From assembly GCA_039105265.1 (NCBI GenBank), contig JAPFFF010000016.1, forward strand, positions 62,001-126,000: a DNA stretch of 64,000 nt. Reading direction: 5' to 3'. Below are positions 20,394-30,431 of this stretch, piece after piece (position 1 is the first letter of the stretch; the number at the start of each line of letters is the position of its first letter). A program made the translations under genes and the position numbers. The notes under the pieces are model-generated. The model saw only the letters and a program-made list of their open reading frames with translations. It did not search any database and was not told the origin of the DNA. This stretch comes from Tritrichomonas musculus. Lineage: Eukaryota; Parabasalia; Tritrichomonadida; Tritrichomonadidae.

Positions 20394-21650
20394 ATGGTAC
20401 ATATTATTTGGTTTTTAATTGGCATTTTGACCCTTCCCACTCATTTAGCACAGTTTATTCCATTCTTAAAAAGAAAGTCTCCACCTCCTTTTGGGTTATA
20501 TGCAGCAAGTCTTATGGCGAATATTGGAATTGCTTTGTTAATTGGTCTTATTGAGGCTGATCCACTTTATCGCTTCATTGAATTTATATTATATTTAATA
20601 TTGGGTATCCTTATGTATGGATTCGGAGTTGTATTTTCTTTTTTTAATTGTTGCTGTTGTTTTGAAGGTTTTAATGATCAAAATGAAATTGATGAGGAAT
20701 TAAAAGCAGGTTTTGATCATAATGAAGCATTTCATGAAAAAATTGCAAAAAATAGATCATTTCCGCCAAATATTTTAGTCTGCGGTGAAGCATACCATTA
20801 TGAGACTAGAACAAGAACATATACTGATACAGATGGGAATTTAGTACAAGAAACTTATCAAGTACTCGTTGTTTCATATAGAAATCAATATCAATTAAAA
20901 TATTTATCTTGGCAGGAGGATGGCAACCCAATAACTTTGACAGAGGATTCATCAATTATTCATGGATACATTTATTGCAATTTTAATTTTGATGAAGAAT
21001 CAAGGAATTTAATCAATGAAATGAGAAAGGCTGCTTGCGATGACGCTAGTCAACATGATGTATTTGTCAATGTTTATAATCAATTTATTGTTCCTGAAAT
21101 GCATTCAAAAATATGTGGAACAACCCGTTCAAATGATAAAACTCCATGTGTAGCAAAATGGATTCCAACTTGTTTTGGCAGGATTCTTATTATTTTTCTG
21201 AAAATAATTGGTTACTCAACATTAGTTTATTCTTGCTGGAGTTCTACAGGACTTTATATGAAGATGACATTAATTAAAAATATATCAATGAAACCAAAAA
21301 ATCAAGGTGGGTTTAGGTGCGGCTTCATGGAGCTTGATATAGATGCTATCAAAACTACATTTCATTCCAATAATCAAGAAGAACAACCAGAGATTGATGA
21401 AGCAAAGCTTCAAGAAACGTTTACTTCACTATATCAAACAAATAGTAATGTTGTCACAGGATATGATCCTCAAGGTGGATTAAGTATTACAATGCGTCCA
21501 AATGAAAATGGTCAAACTATTGAACATGATCCTGAAGAAAATGTCCAAAGGTTAGTTGAAGTGTCACCTGTTTCTCAAGAAATGGGAAAAATAAATGAGA
21601 ATAAAGAGAATTCAGATTTTAGTTTAAGTAATTCAGATGAAGAAAAATAA
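20394..21650 (+). CDS. TMEM151-like membrane protein
   Basis: 418 residues. Two or three hydrophobic helices lie at the N terminus (residues 3-22, 38-56, 62-86), then a Cys cluster NCCCCFEGF. A soluble domain follows with NILVCGEAYHYETRTRTYTD, GNLVQETYQVLVVSYRN and YLSWQEDGNP, and a further hydrophobic segment at about residues 262-285. The CxxxxHYExxTRTxxxxDxxG and VVSxxxxxxxxYxxW pattern matches the TMEM151 family of unknown function. The C-terminal 100 residues are acidic and polar. ATG at 20394 precedes the first helix directly. Function unknown; probably an internal or plasma membrane protein. Confidence 0.6.
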   Translation: MVHIIWFLIGILTLPTHLAQFIPFLKRKSPPPFGLYAASLMANIGIALLIGLIEADPLYRFIEFILYLILGILMYGFGVVFSFFNCCCCFEGFNDQNEIDEELKAGFDHNEAFHEKIAKNRSFPPNILVCGEAYHYETRTRTYTDTDGNLVQETYQVLVVSYRNQYQLKYLSWQEDGNPITLTEDSSIIHGYIYCNFNFDEESRNLINEMRKAACDDASQHDVFVNVYNQFIVPEMHSKICGTTRSNDKTPCVAKWIPTCFGRILIIFLKIIGYSTLVYSCWSSTGLYMKMTLIKNISMKPKNQGGFRCGFMELDIDAIKTTFHSNNQEEQPEIDEAKLQETFTSLYQTNSNVVTGYDPQGGLSITMRPNENGQTIEHDPEENVQRLVEVSPVSQEMGKINENKENSDFSLSNSDEEK

Positions 21651-21766
21651 AAATTTTTATTTCATTCGGTCACTTTTTGAATATATTTTTTTGAATTAAA
21701 ATACTAATCTTAAACAACTTTTTAATAAAAAATATTCAAAAAGTGCAAATGGAAATATAAAATTTC

Positions 21767-21805
21767 GAATCAACTTTTTGAGGCCTGTCCTCAAAAAGCT
21801 GATTC
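21767..21805. repeat. Strong hairpin downstream of the TMEM151-like gene
   Basis: GAATCAACTTTTTGAGG, loop CCTGT, then CCTCAAAAAGCTGATTC: 17-nt arms that are complementary except at one mismatch. It lies 117 bp after the stop codon. It could be a remnant of a foldback element or an RNA hairpin. Confidence 0.6.
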
Positions 21806-22107
21806 CAAAATTATTTTAATTTATAAGATATTTTGAATTTCTTTATCTAATTCTTCTTCCATTGATATTTTTTTTTTCTTTGTCTAAAAAATATTCTATA
21901 ATAAAACAAATTGTTGCGATTACCGCATCAAATATAGCAAATAATTCCAGTATATTTTGCTTTTAAAAGGAAAGATTGTTTGTTTAATGAAATATGAGTA
22001 TATAGTGATCGATAATCTATATTGAAAATCCAATTTTTTCAAGTTCGGTGCTTATTGAAAATTCATTATTTTTATAAATTTCTCATGATTCTTTGTCCAA
22101 TTTCCAA

Positions 22108-22257
22108 ATAAACTAGTAGTCATTTTTGCATACAACTCAATTTTTCTGAATAGTATTGAAAAATGAAGATAATCAACTCAATTTTGAAATAAATAATTAT
22201 TAGTTTTCAATGATAAATTAAAAATTGAGTTGTATGCAAAAATGACTACTAGTTTAT
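22108..22257. mobile_element. 150-bp MITE with perfect 38-nt terminal inverted repeats
   Basis: The arm ATAAACTAGTAGTCATTTTT continues GCATACAACTCAATTTTT and its exact complement closes the element at 22220-22257. The ends are TA-flanked (TA-AACTAG ... CTAGTT-TA), consistent with a mariner-type TA target. Arm identity is complete, so it is either recent or maintained by gene conversion. Confidence 0.8.
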
Positions 22258-22838
22258 ATAATGAATTTTGAATAAGTGTTGTTTTTGGATAATTGCCGAT
22301 AAGTGAAATATTTACTTTATTTTGAAAAATAAAATCATCATTAGAAATAAAATAGAAACTCTTCCTTCTAGTAATTCAAACAAAAGTATTCACAAAGATT
22401 TTGGTGTTGCATAGAATGAGCCATTTACAGGTCTATAATTGGTTGATGAAACACAATATTTATCTTCATTAAAATATATATTATGAACTTAAATCTTATA
22501 TTTTTTGAATTCAATTTTAAATAATTGAGATACTCTTATTGAATAATTTGTTTTGACAATCAAAAAAAAAAAAAAAAAAAAAAAATTATATTAAATGGAA
22601 ATTTTATTTTAAAAAATCATAATATTATAGGTTTTTCTTGAGTTATATGTCTTTTTTTTTTTAGCCTAAATTTTCGGTTATATGGTCAAAAAAGTTACAT
22701 TTGGGCATAAGCAGATACTAAAAATTATATATAAAGTATAGTAGCATTATAATGATATCAATCTTCTTCAAAGTTACTATTTTTAAAACTCTTTCACATG
22801 ACGAATCTGATTGGATAATGCTATTCTCTTTTATTTTA

Positions 22839-22872
22839 AGAAAATGGAAAAAAAATTTTTTTTCCATTTTCT
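22839..22872. repeat. Perfect 34-bp palindrome
   Basis: AGAAAATGGAAAAAAAA followed directly by its complement, with no loop. The cruciform-capable sequence sits in a non-coding region. Confidence 0.9.
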
Positions 22873-23782
22873 GGAAATGGGATATACTAAAGCCGATGGT
22901 GTCTGTTCTTTTTTAATAATTATTTTCCCGTTTTGTATAATCAAAATGGACCTTTTTAACTTGAACAATACTATATAAATTTTTTTTTAATTGTTTTTTG
23001 AATTGATTTGTTTTTATTTGAGGAATGTGAAAAAAAATTTTTTTTTATTTGAAAATTAATCCAATAAAATTTTGATCATATTGGTTTGTTTCAATAATAT
23101 TTCTTTAAATAATGCACGCTATTTTATTTAAATGCCATAAAGCTTTAATAACTCTTAAAGATTTTCAGTAATTATTTTGATTTTTAGTAATGATTCTGGA
23201 TCCTCCAGTTATACACCTTGTTTATAGATATTGTAAATCAATCCAAATGCATTTCAAGAAATGATTAAAGAATGTTAATATTAAGTTTTCCTAACAAATA
23301 TTCATAAAAAGAATGGGCGTTTTTGATTTTAGTATTAAAATAAGCATCAATATATTCTATTATTGATATTTTAATATTTTAAAATCCAGAATACCAATTA
23401 AAAAAAAAAATCTGTATAAAATTAATTTCATATCACATTTCATATTTAATATTATGATAATTGATATTCTCGATATCAAACTTTTAAACTAATAATCGGG
23501 AATCAGAAGCAAAAAAGGTGAAGTTTTTGATATCAATTCTCAAAATTTCAATTTTGAAAAATGGTAAAGGTATTACTATTATAAAAAAATAAAAGTCAAC
23601 AAAACTTAATAATGCATTTCAAGTTAATGTCTTAAATATAAGAAATGAAATAGTTTTATACAAATTGAGAAAAGTAAAAATACTATTTAAATTATTAAAT
23701 TAATGAAAAATAACTATATAATGAATAGTTTAATATTATATAAAATCAATAAATCATGATTAATAATTAGAGGTTATAAGAC

Positions 23783-24262
23783 TTAGTTAGGATGAGTTAG
23801 ACCATAATCAAGGCCAATTAGAAATCCTGTGAATTCTGGTTGTGAAAGACCATTCGCGATGTTCACTCCATTCTGTGAAAGAATTGAAACAACTTGGCCT
23901 GGTGTTAATTCAATTCCTAAATATTCGAGGAAAAGAAGAAGTTCATCTAAATCAATTGATCCATTTTCATCGGCATCAAAAACTTCGAAAATAAGATCAT
24001 AAAACTCTTTTCGATCTGTTTTATACATTGTTAAGACATCAATGAATTTATCAAATTGTTCAATATTAATTTCTTTCTTGCCACCAGCAACGAGAAGCAT
24101 GCAAAGTTTCGAATAATTAGGAGGAAGTTTAGCAGATACCAAGACATTTGCTAGTTCTTTTTCATCAATTAATCCATTTCCATTAATATCTGCTGCATTA
24201 AAAAGTTTTTCAAGATCTTCACGTGAAGCATCACAAGTTTGAACGTTGACTTTATTTGTCAT
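23783..24262 (-). CDS. EF-hand calcium-binding protein (calmodulin-like)
   Basis: 159 residues, the length of a calmodulin or centrin. Two canonical calcium loops are present: DINGNGLIDEKE (25-36) and DADENGSIDLDE (96-107). The second and fourth EF positions are degenerate (GGKKEINIEQFDKFI, and QNGVNIANGLSQPEFTGFL), so it probably binds two calcium ions, one per lobe. No extra domain. The calcium-sensor role is inferred from the family; the partner is unknown. A TCA-type initiator motif lies 17 bp before the ATG. Confidence 0.88.
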   Translation of the reverse strand: MTNKVNVQTCDASREDLEKLFNAADINGNGLIDEKELANVLVSAKLPPNYSKLCMLLVAGGKKEINIEQFDKFIDVLTMYKTDRKEFYDLIFEVFDADENGSIDLDELLLFLEYLGIELTPGQVVSILSQNGVNIANGLSQPEFTGFLIGLDYGLTHPN

Positions 24263-25233
24263 TTGAAATTATTAGTTAATAAATGAAATGAAAAAAATAA
24301 TCATCATCAATAAATAAAATACTGATAATCATACAAAATTGATAGATTAATCCATTTCAATTCAATGTATGAAAAAATTGAAAGAAACAAAAATATAGCA
24401 TTGAAAATAGTTGTAATTTTTGAATGGTTATCATCCTTTTACCTAATATTTTCAATTCTTTATTTTTATATGTTTGAATGATTTTGTTAGTAACCGATTT
24501 TTTATTTACTTTATTTAAATAAAAAATATATCAATCATTATATTAATCAATAGCCAAGTCATTTAAATTATTTACTATATTATAATGAAACAATACTATA
24601 TTATTATTATTTTCAAATTTAATGAATTTTTTTATGGAAAAGATAAAATAATAAAAAAAATATTTATTTTATTACTTCAATATCATACTGTTAATTCAAC
24701 TTTAAATATTTACCAATGATTAAACAAATAATATTCATTACTTAAAAACTGAATATTTTGGCGAATAAATAATAATTAATTATAATCATTATTAGAAAAA
24801 AAAAAATAGAATATATCTGCAAAATAAAAACTTTTAAATGATTAGTGTTTAGTTGAAGACTTCATGTTGTAAATTGTTTAGTGTTATATGAAATCCAAAA
24901 TAATATATTTATATGTATAAATTTAAATAAAATTAATGCCAATGTATATTAAAATATACATTGCTGTTAAATTTAATAATGCGATATATTTTTTTGAAAA
25001 ATTAAAAAATATTTGATCAATGAAAATCGATATCGAATTTGCATTTCTCAATTTTTTATTCAATTTTATTTTTTTTTTCAAAATATTTTTGAATACTATT
25101 GAAAATTGAAAAAAATATCCTCTAAAAATATTCAAAAAGTGAACTTGAAACAAAATCTTCTTTCAATTAAAATTTATTACAATTGAAATCAATTTAAAAA
25201 TTGTTTAGCATGCAAAACAAATAACTCTCCATT
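24263..25233. other. Intergenic region between EF-hand and metacaspase-like genes
   Basis: AT-rich divergent promoter region. A 76-codon minus-strand frame at 24923-25153 is Phe/Ile/Lys-rich without features and is considered chance. I see nothing else. Confidence 0.5.
24279..24286 (-). promoter_or_regulatory. Initiator-like motif of the EF-hand gene
   Basis: TCATTTAT on the minus strand, 17 bp before the ATG. It matches the trichomonad TCA-pyrimidine initiator and its typical distance from the start codon. Confidence 0.4.
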
Positions 25234-25240
25234 TCATTTT
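25234..25240 (+). promoter_or_regulatory. Initiator-like motif of the metacaspase-like gene
   Basis: TCATTTT, 11 bp before the ATG at 25251, in the position expected for a trichomonad initiator. Confidence 0.4.
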
Positions 25241-25250
25241 TATATTTAAA

Positions 25251-26276
25251 ATGCAAAATTACGTAATCGATGATTACCAAAAAGGCATTGATACAGTTGC
25301 TGACGAAAACACCTGTTATGACAAACCAGATAAAAAGCAAAAGCATCCCCATTATGAACACCGAACCAATAAAATGATGAAGAAGAACAACGAATTTTCA
25401 GAAAAGAAGTTCCAACGTGTTCGCCATGTATCCAATAAAAAGAAACTTCTTAGATCATTTAAACGAATTGGACGTTGCTTAAATCACGTCAGCCGTGATG
25501 AAATGCCAAAGAATGGATATGAAAAAGTTTGTTTAATTCTCATGAACACAATTGAACACAAGAAACATGATCCAAAGATTGGTGCATTGAATGATGGTTA
25601 TCTTTTCGGCTTATATCATCATCGTCTTGGATTCAAAGTCTTTTACTTGTACAATTGCATCCAAGGCAACTATCCCAAATACCTCCAATTCTTCCTTTAT
25701 CACACAACAGAGAATTTGACGGTCTTCTACTCAGGTCCAGATGCAACAAATGGCGTTGAATTCAAAGATATGAACGTTACAGCAGAACAACTTGGTTACA
25801 TAATTTCTCGTGATAACAATGGAAAGTGCAAATGTGTCTTCGTTTCTGATTGCACATCAAGTGGCACTGTTTTCGATATTTCAGAAGTTAACAAGCTCGA
25901 AAATCCATGCCCATCTCCAATGATTTCATTCTCATGCAACAAGAGCACAGATCCAAATACAAAAGAAGGAAGAAGAACACATGGCGTTTTCACTTACTAC
26001 TTCTGCAAGATCATTTACGATGAGCCATCAATCACAGCGCAAAGAGTTGTCGAAAGAATGAATGGTTTCATGAATCGTTTAGGACAATCAGTCAGCTGCG
26101 AAGCAACAAGTCCAGAAGTTATGAATGAGCCAGTTTACAATCCATGCCCTCATCCAGCTGACAATCCAATGGATGATTTCAATGCAACCGTAAATTCTAA
26201 AGAAGATTCCGAACAGGACTCTGAACAAGATTCTGAACAATATTCTGATGATGAACCAGTTTCTGATTCTAACTGA
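25251..26276 (+). CDS. Metacaspase-like (C14) protein lacking both catalytic residues
   Basis: 341 residues. The caspase-fold core runs from about residue 95 to 295: YEKVCLILMN (first strand), FKVFYLYNCI, LTVFYSGPDATNG, CVFVSDCTSSGTVFDI and SFSCNKSTDPNTKEGRRTHG, with VFTYYF closing the fold. In active metacaspases the catalytic His follows YSG (as GHG) and the catalytic Cys is in D-C/S-C-H-S-G. Here the His position is P163 and the aligned Cys position is T202, although C201 is adjacent. The protein is probably a pseudo-peptidase unless C201 is shifted into place. The N terminus is basic and the C terminus acidic with SEQD repeats. The reading frame is intact and codon use ordinary, so the gene is likely expressed and selected. 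Confidence 0.8.
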   Translation: MQNYVIDDYQKGIDTVADENTCYDKPDKKQKHPHYEHRTNKMMKKNNEFSEKKFQRVRHVSNKKKLLRSFKRIGRCLNHVSRDEMPKNGYEKVCLILMNTIEHKKHDPKIGALNDGYLFGLYHHRLGFKVFYLYNCIQGNYPKYLQFFLYHTTENLTVFYSGPDATNGVEFKDMNVTAEQLGYIISRDNNGKCKCVFVSDCTSSGTVFDISEVNKLENPCPSPMISFSCNKSTDPNTKEGRRTHGVFTYYFCKIIYDEPSITAQRVVERMNGFMNRLGQSVSCEATSPEVMNEPVYNPCPHPADNPMDDFNATVNSKEDSEQDSEQDSEQYSDDEPVSDSN

Positions 26277-26545
26277 ATAGGAACTAATTAATTTTTATCT
26301 ATGAAATTTTTCATAAATTTTAAATTTATTATTTTATTTTTGGCTAAATCTAGCCGAAAACTGTATGTATTTTATGATAATCAACATGTTAATTGAGAGT
26401 AATTGTATAAACAAATCAAATATGAGATTTGAATTAAAAAAACGAAATCAATAATATTTTTATTGATTAAATAAATATATTAATTCATTTTTTCATTTTA
26501 TTTTTTTAAAAATATTTGTATTTTGGGTTATTTATTGAGAGATAA

Positions 26546-27355
26546 ATGAGTTTTTTTGTATTAAAATATAGAATTAACGTATTACGAATGAATGATTATT
26601 CTTTGTATGATTATAATGAAAACGAGAGTATGAAGTCTTACGATTACTTTGAAGAAATAGAAAAGGAGCAAAATATGAATCCTGCTCTTTTTTCTGACCC
26701 TTTTATCGAGATTGACGAATTAAAATTTAAGAACCAAATGTTATTTGATAAAATATCATCGATTTCCGCCCAATCGTATACATATCAAGGAAATCCATCA
26801 AATTTAGATTTTTCAGATGATCAAATTAATCAAAAACAAAGACATCAATCAAAAAATCTTAATAAAAAGGCTCATGCACAGCAGAATAAGAAAAAACAAA
26901 TTAAGCCAAAGTCAAAGAACAGTATGCAGTCACCTTTTTACGATAATCCTCGAAAAAGATCTACCGAATATCAAGATAATCAAAGAATCCCTAAAGAAAG
27001 TGATTCATCAACTTTTTCATATTTTTCTAATTCACGCCAATTTCCATCATTTAGAAATAATAAGGCATCAACTCCTTTATCATTTAAAGAAAGGTATAAT
27101 CTTAACCTGAATCCTAAACGTTCCAAATCTCCTGAACGAAATCTCATTAAACGAGCAACTGAAATGCAAGAGAAACTTGTTAAAATGAAAAAAGAAAATG
27201 AAAAATTAAATAAAAACTACAGATCAATGTTATACAAAGTTTATAAAACCAAAAACGATGTTGAAATTTTAAAAGATGCGCTTGCTACAAGTCATTTTGA
27301 AAGACTTGTTTTGGGTCACTATGAATGGTCAAATTACGCAGAAAAGTCGTTTTGA
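26546..27355 (+). CDS. Hypothetical coiled-coil protein
   Basis: 269 residues. The N terminus is acidic and tyrosine-rich (residues 15-60), the middle is basic and N/Q/S-rich low complexity (85-190), and a coiled coil of about 50 residues (ATEMQEKLVKMKKENEKLNK onward) precedes a short C-terminal tail. No enzymatic domain recognised. The ATG at 26588 would remove a leader-like hydrophobic stretch and is an alternative start. Coiled coil plus disordered basic region suggests a cytoskeletal role. The next gene downstream encodes a microtubule-associated type of protein, but a functional link is only a guess. Confidence 0.6.
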   Translation: MSFFVLKYRINVLRMNDYSLYDYNENESMKSYDYFEEIEKEQNMNPALFSDPFIEIDELKFKNQMLFDKISSISAQSYTYQGNPSNLDFSDDQINQKQRHQSKNLNKKAHAQQNKKKQIKPKSKNSMQSPFYDNPRKRSTEYQDNQRIPKESDSSTFSYFSNSRQFPSFRNNKASTPLSFKERYNLNLNPKRSKSPERNLIKRATEMQEKLVKMKKENEKLNKNYRSMLYKVYKTKNDVEILKDALATSHFERLVLGHYEWSNYAEKSF

Positions 27356-27542
27356 TTTTTTATTATTTTATAAATATAATCGGATATTGTTCACTTTAGT
27401 TTTTCCTATGATTTTTAATTTATTAAATTATTAAAGTTGATAGTTAAAATGAAATGCTCCCAAAACCAAATGAGAAAAATTCATTTTTATTATTTGACCA
27501 TTTATACTTTTAAAATGAAAATCTAATAACGTATGGACAGAA

Positions 27543-28976
27543 ATGAGTTGGAGTAGGGCAACATCACGAGATTTTTCTTTTGGAGGAAACCGAACGCCTG
27601 AAAATGTTGGCCCTGGTTCATATAATATTAGTAATGGAATTCAAACGCCACGCTCTCAATCAGCTTGTTTTAAAAGTGCAGATTATCATAGTCGAGATAT
27701 TTATTCAACTACTTCAATAATAACGCCAGCTCCTTGCGATTATGTTCAAACAACTCAATCCGCCCGTTTATCAAGTACAAGCACGTTTAAATCGCGATCT
27801 AAAAGAGAATTGTATAATCCAACACAAAATCCTGGGCCATGTGAACATTCTGAAATTAAAAATTGGGGAAGTGATGGCAAACGGCATAGTTCATCAATGT
27901 CAATTTCAAAACTCAACAGAGCTCGTCCAATATCAGGGAATGTTGGACAAGACGTTCTTGGTTATGAAATCAATGAAGATGGAAATGTTGTAAATGCTGT
28001 CAAAAAATTATTTCATGGTCAAGATTGGGTAGGGCCAGGTTCTTATTATCCAGAAGATCCTAGCGCAACCTCACCTCGAATTCATAGTCTAAGAGAGTGC
28101 TATCGTAAGAACAAATTATGGGAACAAAATGATAATCCAGGTCCTGGACAATATTCACCAGATAATCCTGATCAAAGATATATGCGAAAGATTTCTCAAA
28201 AATATGAAAGCGAAAAAATAATATCTCCAAAGAGCGAAGGTCTTTCCCCAATAGATTGGTCGACAGGTTCCTCTCGCCCAGAATCATCGATATTCAAATC
28301 AAAAACCGCTCGCAAACTCTACGAACAAACTGATGTTACACCATCGCCCGTTGCTTATCAATCGAGTAGTTCTAATACCCGTAAAAAAGTGCGTTCAAGT
28401 TCAGCTTTTGGCCAAAGATCAGCTCGTTTTGATTCACAAAGAGTGGAAGGTCCTGGTCCTGGTCAATATGAAGCAAAATCAGTTGAATGGGGTAAAAAGG
28501 GTAACTCGCTTGTTAGAAGAGCAGTTGACAAATATAATCCAGGAAATGATGTTCCAGGTCCAGGAACCTATCGTCCTGTCCAAGATGATGTATTCTATAG
28601 AAAAGATAACAGACCAACTTCAAACTTTGCCAGTCAGTCAAAACGTGGCTGGGATGATTCTAATGCCAATCCTGGACCTGGAAGTTACAATCTGCGGCCA
28701 AAATCAGGAAAAGTGAATTATAATAAAAATACAATTCGTGCATCGAGGTTTAAAGAAACAAATAATTTCATGTACAACCCTTACCAGGATAATCCTTCTC
28801 CAGCAGATTATCAGCAAATTGAATCACCATTGAAAAAGAGAAGAGGAAGATCTATTTCAAGAAGTGATCGATTTGATTATAGACAAAATGATAATCCTGG
28901 CCCTGGGTCATATGAAATTGTTCATTCTAGTTTTATCAAGAAATCATGTCATGCCGATTTCAGAGGAATGTCTTAA
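27543..28976 (+). CDS. SHIPPO/STPGR-repeat protein (ODF3-like)
   Basis: 477 residues with about eleven sperm-tail PG-rich repeats spaced 35-50 residues apart: VGPGSYNI, TPAPCDYV, NPGPCEH, VGPGSYYP, NPGPGQYSP, TPSPVAYQ, GPGPGQYEA, VPGPGTYRP, NPGPGSYNL, NPSPADYQ, NPGPGSYEI. Between repeats are basic, serine-rich segments with SRF(K/D)-type motifs. Proteins of this family associate with stable axonemal or cortical microtubules, and several are microtubule inner proteins. In a flagellate with a stable axostyle and pelta this is an expected component (inference). The frame is complete, with ATG at 27543. Confidence 0.88.
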   Translation: MSWSRATSRDFSFGGNRTPENVGPGSYNISNGIQTPRSQSACFKSADYHSRDIYSTTSIITPAPCDYVQTTQSARLSSTSTFKSRSKRELYNPTQNPGPCEHSEIKNWGSDGKRHSSSMSISKLNRARPISGNVGQDVLGYEINEDGNVVNAVKKLFHGQDWVGPGSYYPEDPSATSPRIHSLRECYRKNKLWEQNDNPGPGQYSPDNPDQRYMRKISQKYESEKIISPKSEGLSPIDWSTGSSRPESSIFKSKTARKLYEQTDVTPSPVAYQSSSSNTRKKVRSSSAFGQRSARFDSQRVEGPGPGQYEAKSVEWGKKGNSLVRRAVDKYNPGNDVPGPGTYRPVQDDVFYRKDNRPTSNFASQSKRGWDDSNANPGPGSYNLRPKSGKVNYNKNTIRASRFKETNNFMYNPYQDNPSPADYQQIESPLKKRRGRSISRSDRFDYRQNDNPGPGSYEIVHSSFIKKSCHADFRGMS

Positions 28977-30098
28977 TTAATTGATTTTGTTTTGTTTTTA
29001 ATATTCTTTTTGTTATTTATTAAAAATATTATTTGATAGATTAATTTTAAAAAAAGATATGAGTCTAATTAATATCCTGAAAATTTGACCATTATTTGGC
29101 TATAACGATTGTAATCTCTATTTCAAAAAATTTAATTGTTAATTGATTGCCAATCGAATTAGATGGGAATAACTAAGCTTGTAAATTTGGTGAAATAAAC
29201 GTTTTTTGGGTTTTAAAAATCACCAAATGTAACCATATTATTGTCAAATGAATTTTATTAATATTTATTATTGTCATAAACCATTGAATTATTTGAAAGA
29301 GGAATTAAATGAGTTTTATCAAAAGTCATATTAATAATCGATAAGATTTTCTCAGTAAAAAAATGTTATTTTTTGAATATTACAAAATAATTGTATGATT
29401 TGTATAATATATCATATAAAATAATAATAAAAAGCTCATTTATATTGACGATGAAAAGCCAAATAACCGATTTCACCAAAAGCCCAGGTCTTGGGCTTTT
29501 GGCGACAGCATTCAATTTTGAATAGTTTACATATATTTTGGAGATCACCAAAACGGTTTTTTTGGCGATGGTGATTTGTAAAGCTTTCAAAATATCATAT
29601 ATAAAATAAAAAAAAAAATAAGATATAAATATATAAAAAAATCAATAAAAGCATTTTTTCAATTGAAAATAATTTTTTTTCATTTATATTTTAAATATAT
29701 ACCGATATAAAATGTATTTAAAATATTAATAGTATTTATATTTTTATGAATATATATAGCCGAATAATAAATAATGCATTGAATTAATGCATTGAAATAT
29801 TAATAGTATTTATATTTTTATGAATATATATAGCCGAGTAATTAAATAAATTCATTGAATTTATTGAATGATGATTCGTAAATTGAATTATTATTTCATC
29901 AAATATCATTTAATCATTTTATTTAATAATTCATAAGAAATAACTTTTTAAAAGATTAATTAAAATCGCCAAAAGACCAGAAAGAATCACCAAGACCAGG
30001 TCTTTTTTTTACATTTGGGTATATTTTACAAGCTTAGAATAACTTTATTTAAAATTCAAATTATACAATATATCCGCCGATTTATACCATAAAAAGTC
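28977..30098. other. Intergenic region with CACCAAA-rich hairpins and a 74-bp direct repeat
   Basis: No gene. Several local inverted repeats occur: CCAAAAGCCCA/TGGGCTTTTGG at 29476-29502, ATCACC/GGTGAT at about 29554-29576, and AGACC/GGTCT near 29973-30004. CTAAGCTTGTAAA at about 29175 recurs inverted at about 30032. These suggest one foldback-type element of about 0.87 kb. A direct repeat of period 74 bp lies at 29722-29852. Confidence 0.5.
29722..29852. repeat. 74-bp-period direct duplication
   Basis: The block from aatattaatagtatttata to agccgaataa at 29722-29770 is repeated from 29796 with one visible change (agccgagtaa). Recent tandem duplication. Confidence 0.75.
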
Positions 30099-30105
30099 AA
30101 AAAAA
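30099..30105 (-). terminator. RNA polymerase III terminator of tRNA-Met
   Basis: A run of seven T on the minus strand, one base after the end of the tRNA acceptor stem. Confidence 0.8.
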
Positions 30106-30106
30106 G

Positions 30107-30181
30107 AGCGATGAGTGGATTCGAACCACTGGCCTTAAGGTTATGAGCCTCACGAACTTAAACCTACTGTTCCACATCGCT
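30107..30181 (-). tRNA. tRNA-Met (anticodon CAU), elongator type
   Basis: Cloverleaf on the minus strand: acceptor AGCGATG/CATCGCT, anticodon stem TGAGG/CCTTA with loop CTCATAA (anticodon CAT), and T arm AGTGG-TTCGAAT-CCACT. The anticodon stem lacks the three G-C pairs of initiator tRNA and the T loop starts with T54, so the elongator is more likely. A1-U72 is present, a feature also seen in initiators. Confidence 0.93.
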
Positions 30182-30196
30182 TTCACATTTTCATTT

Positions 30197-30239
30197 ATTT
30201 CATACAGTATATTTTGTATTATAATATACTGTATGAAAT
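30197..30239. repeat. 16-nt inverted repeat just upstream of tRNA-Met
   Basis: ATTTCATACAGTATAT at 30197 and its complement ATATACTGTATGAAAT at 30224, with an 11-nt loop. It sits 16 bp 5' of the tRNA on the minus strand. Significance unknown. Confidence 0.7.
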
Positions 30240-30431
30240 TTAAAATCTACTCAAAGACTAATATCATGATATAATTTCCAACTATCATGCAAAATTATCA
30301 ATATTGGTAATATAAAATCGATAATCAACTTTATTTGAGCTACCTATGGTTTTTGAGATTGATTCGTTTTTAATTTTATATTTCAATCTCAAAAATCATA
30401 GAATTTCAAGGATTTAGTCAGACTTTTTTCT

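Larger units (their letters stand above)
21651..23782. other. Long AT-rich intergenic region with several hairpins
   Basis: No gene recognised over about 2.1 kb. It contains the hairpin at 21767, the MITE at 22108, an A run at 22562-22585 and the 34-bp palindrome at 22839. The remainder lacks open frames. Confidence 0.5.

Noticed and set aside
25796-25993. Minus-strand frame inside the metacaspase-like gene
   Set aside because: Antisense shadow without family features.
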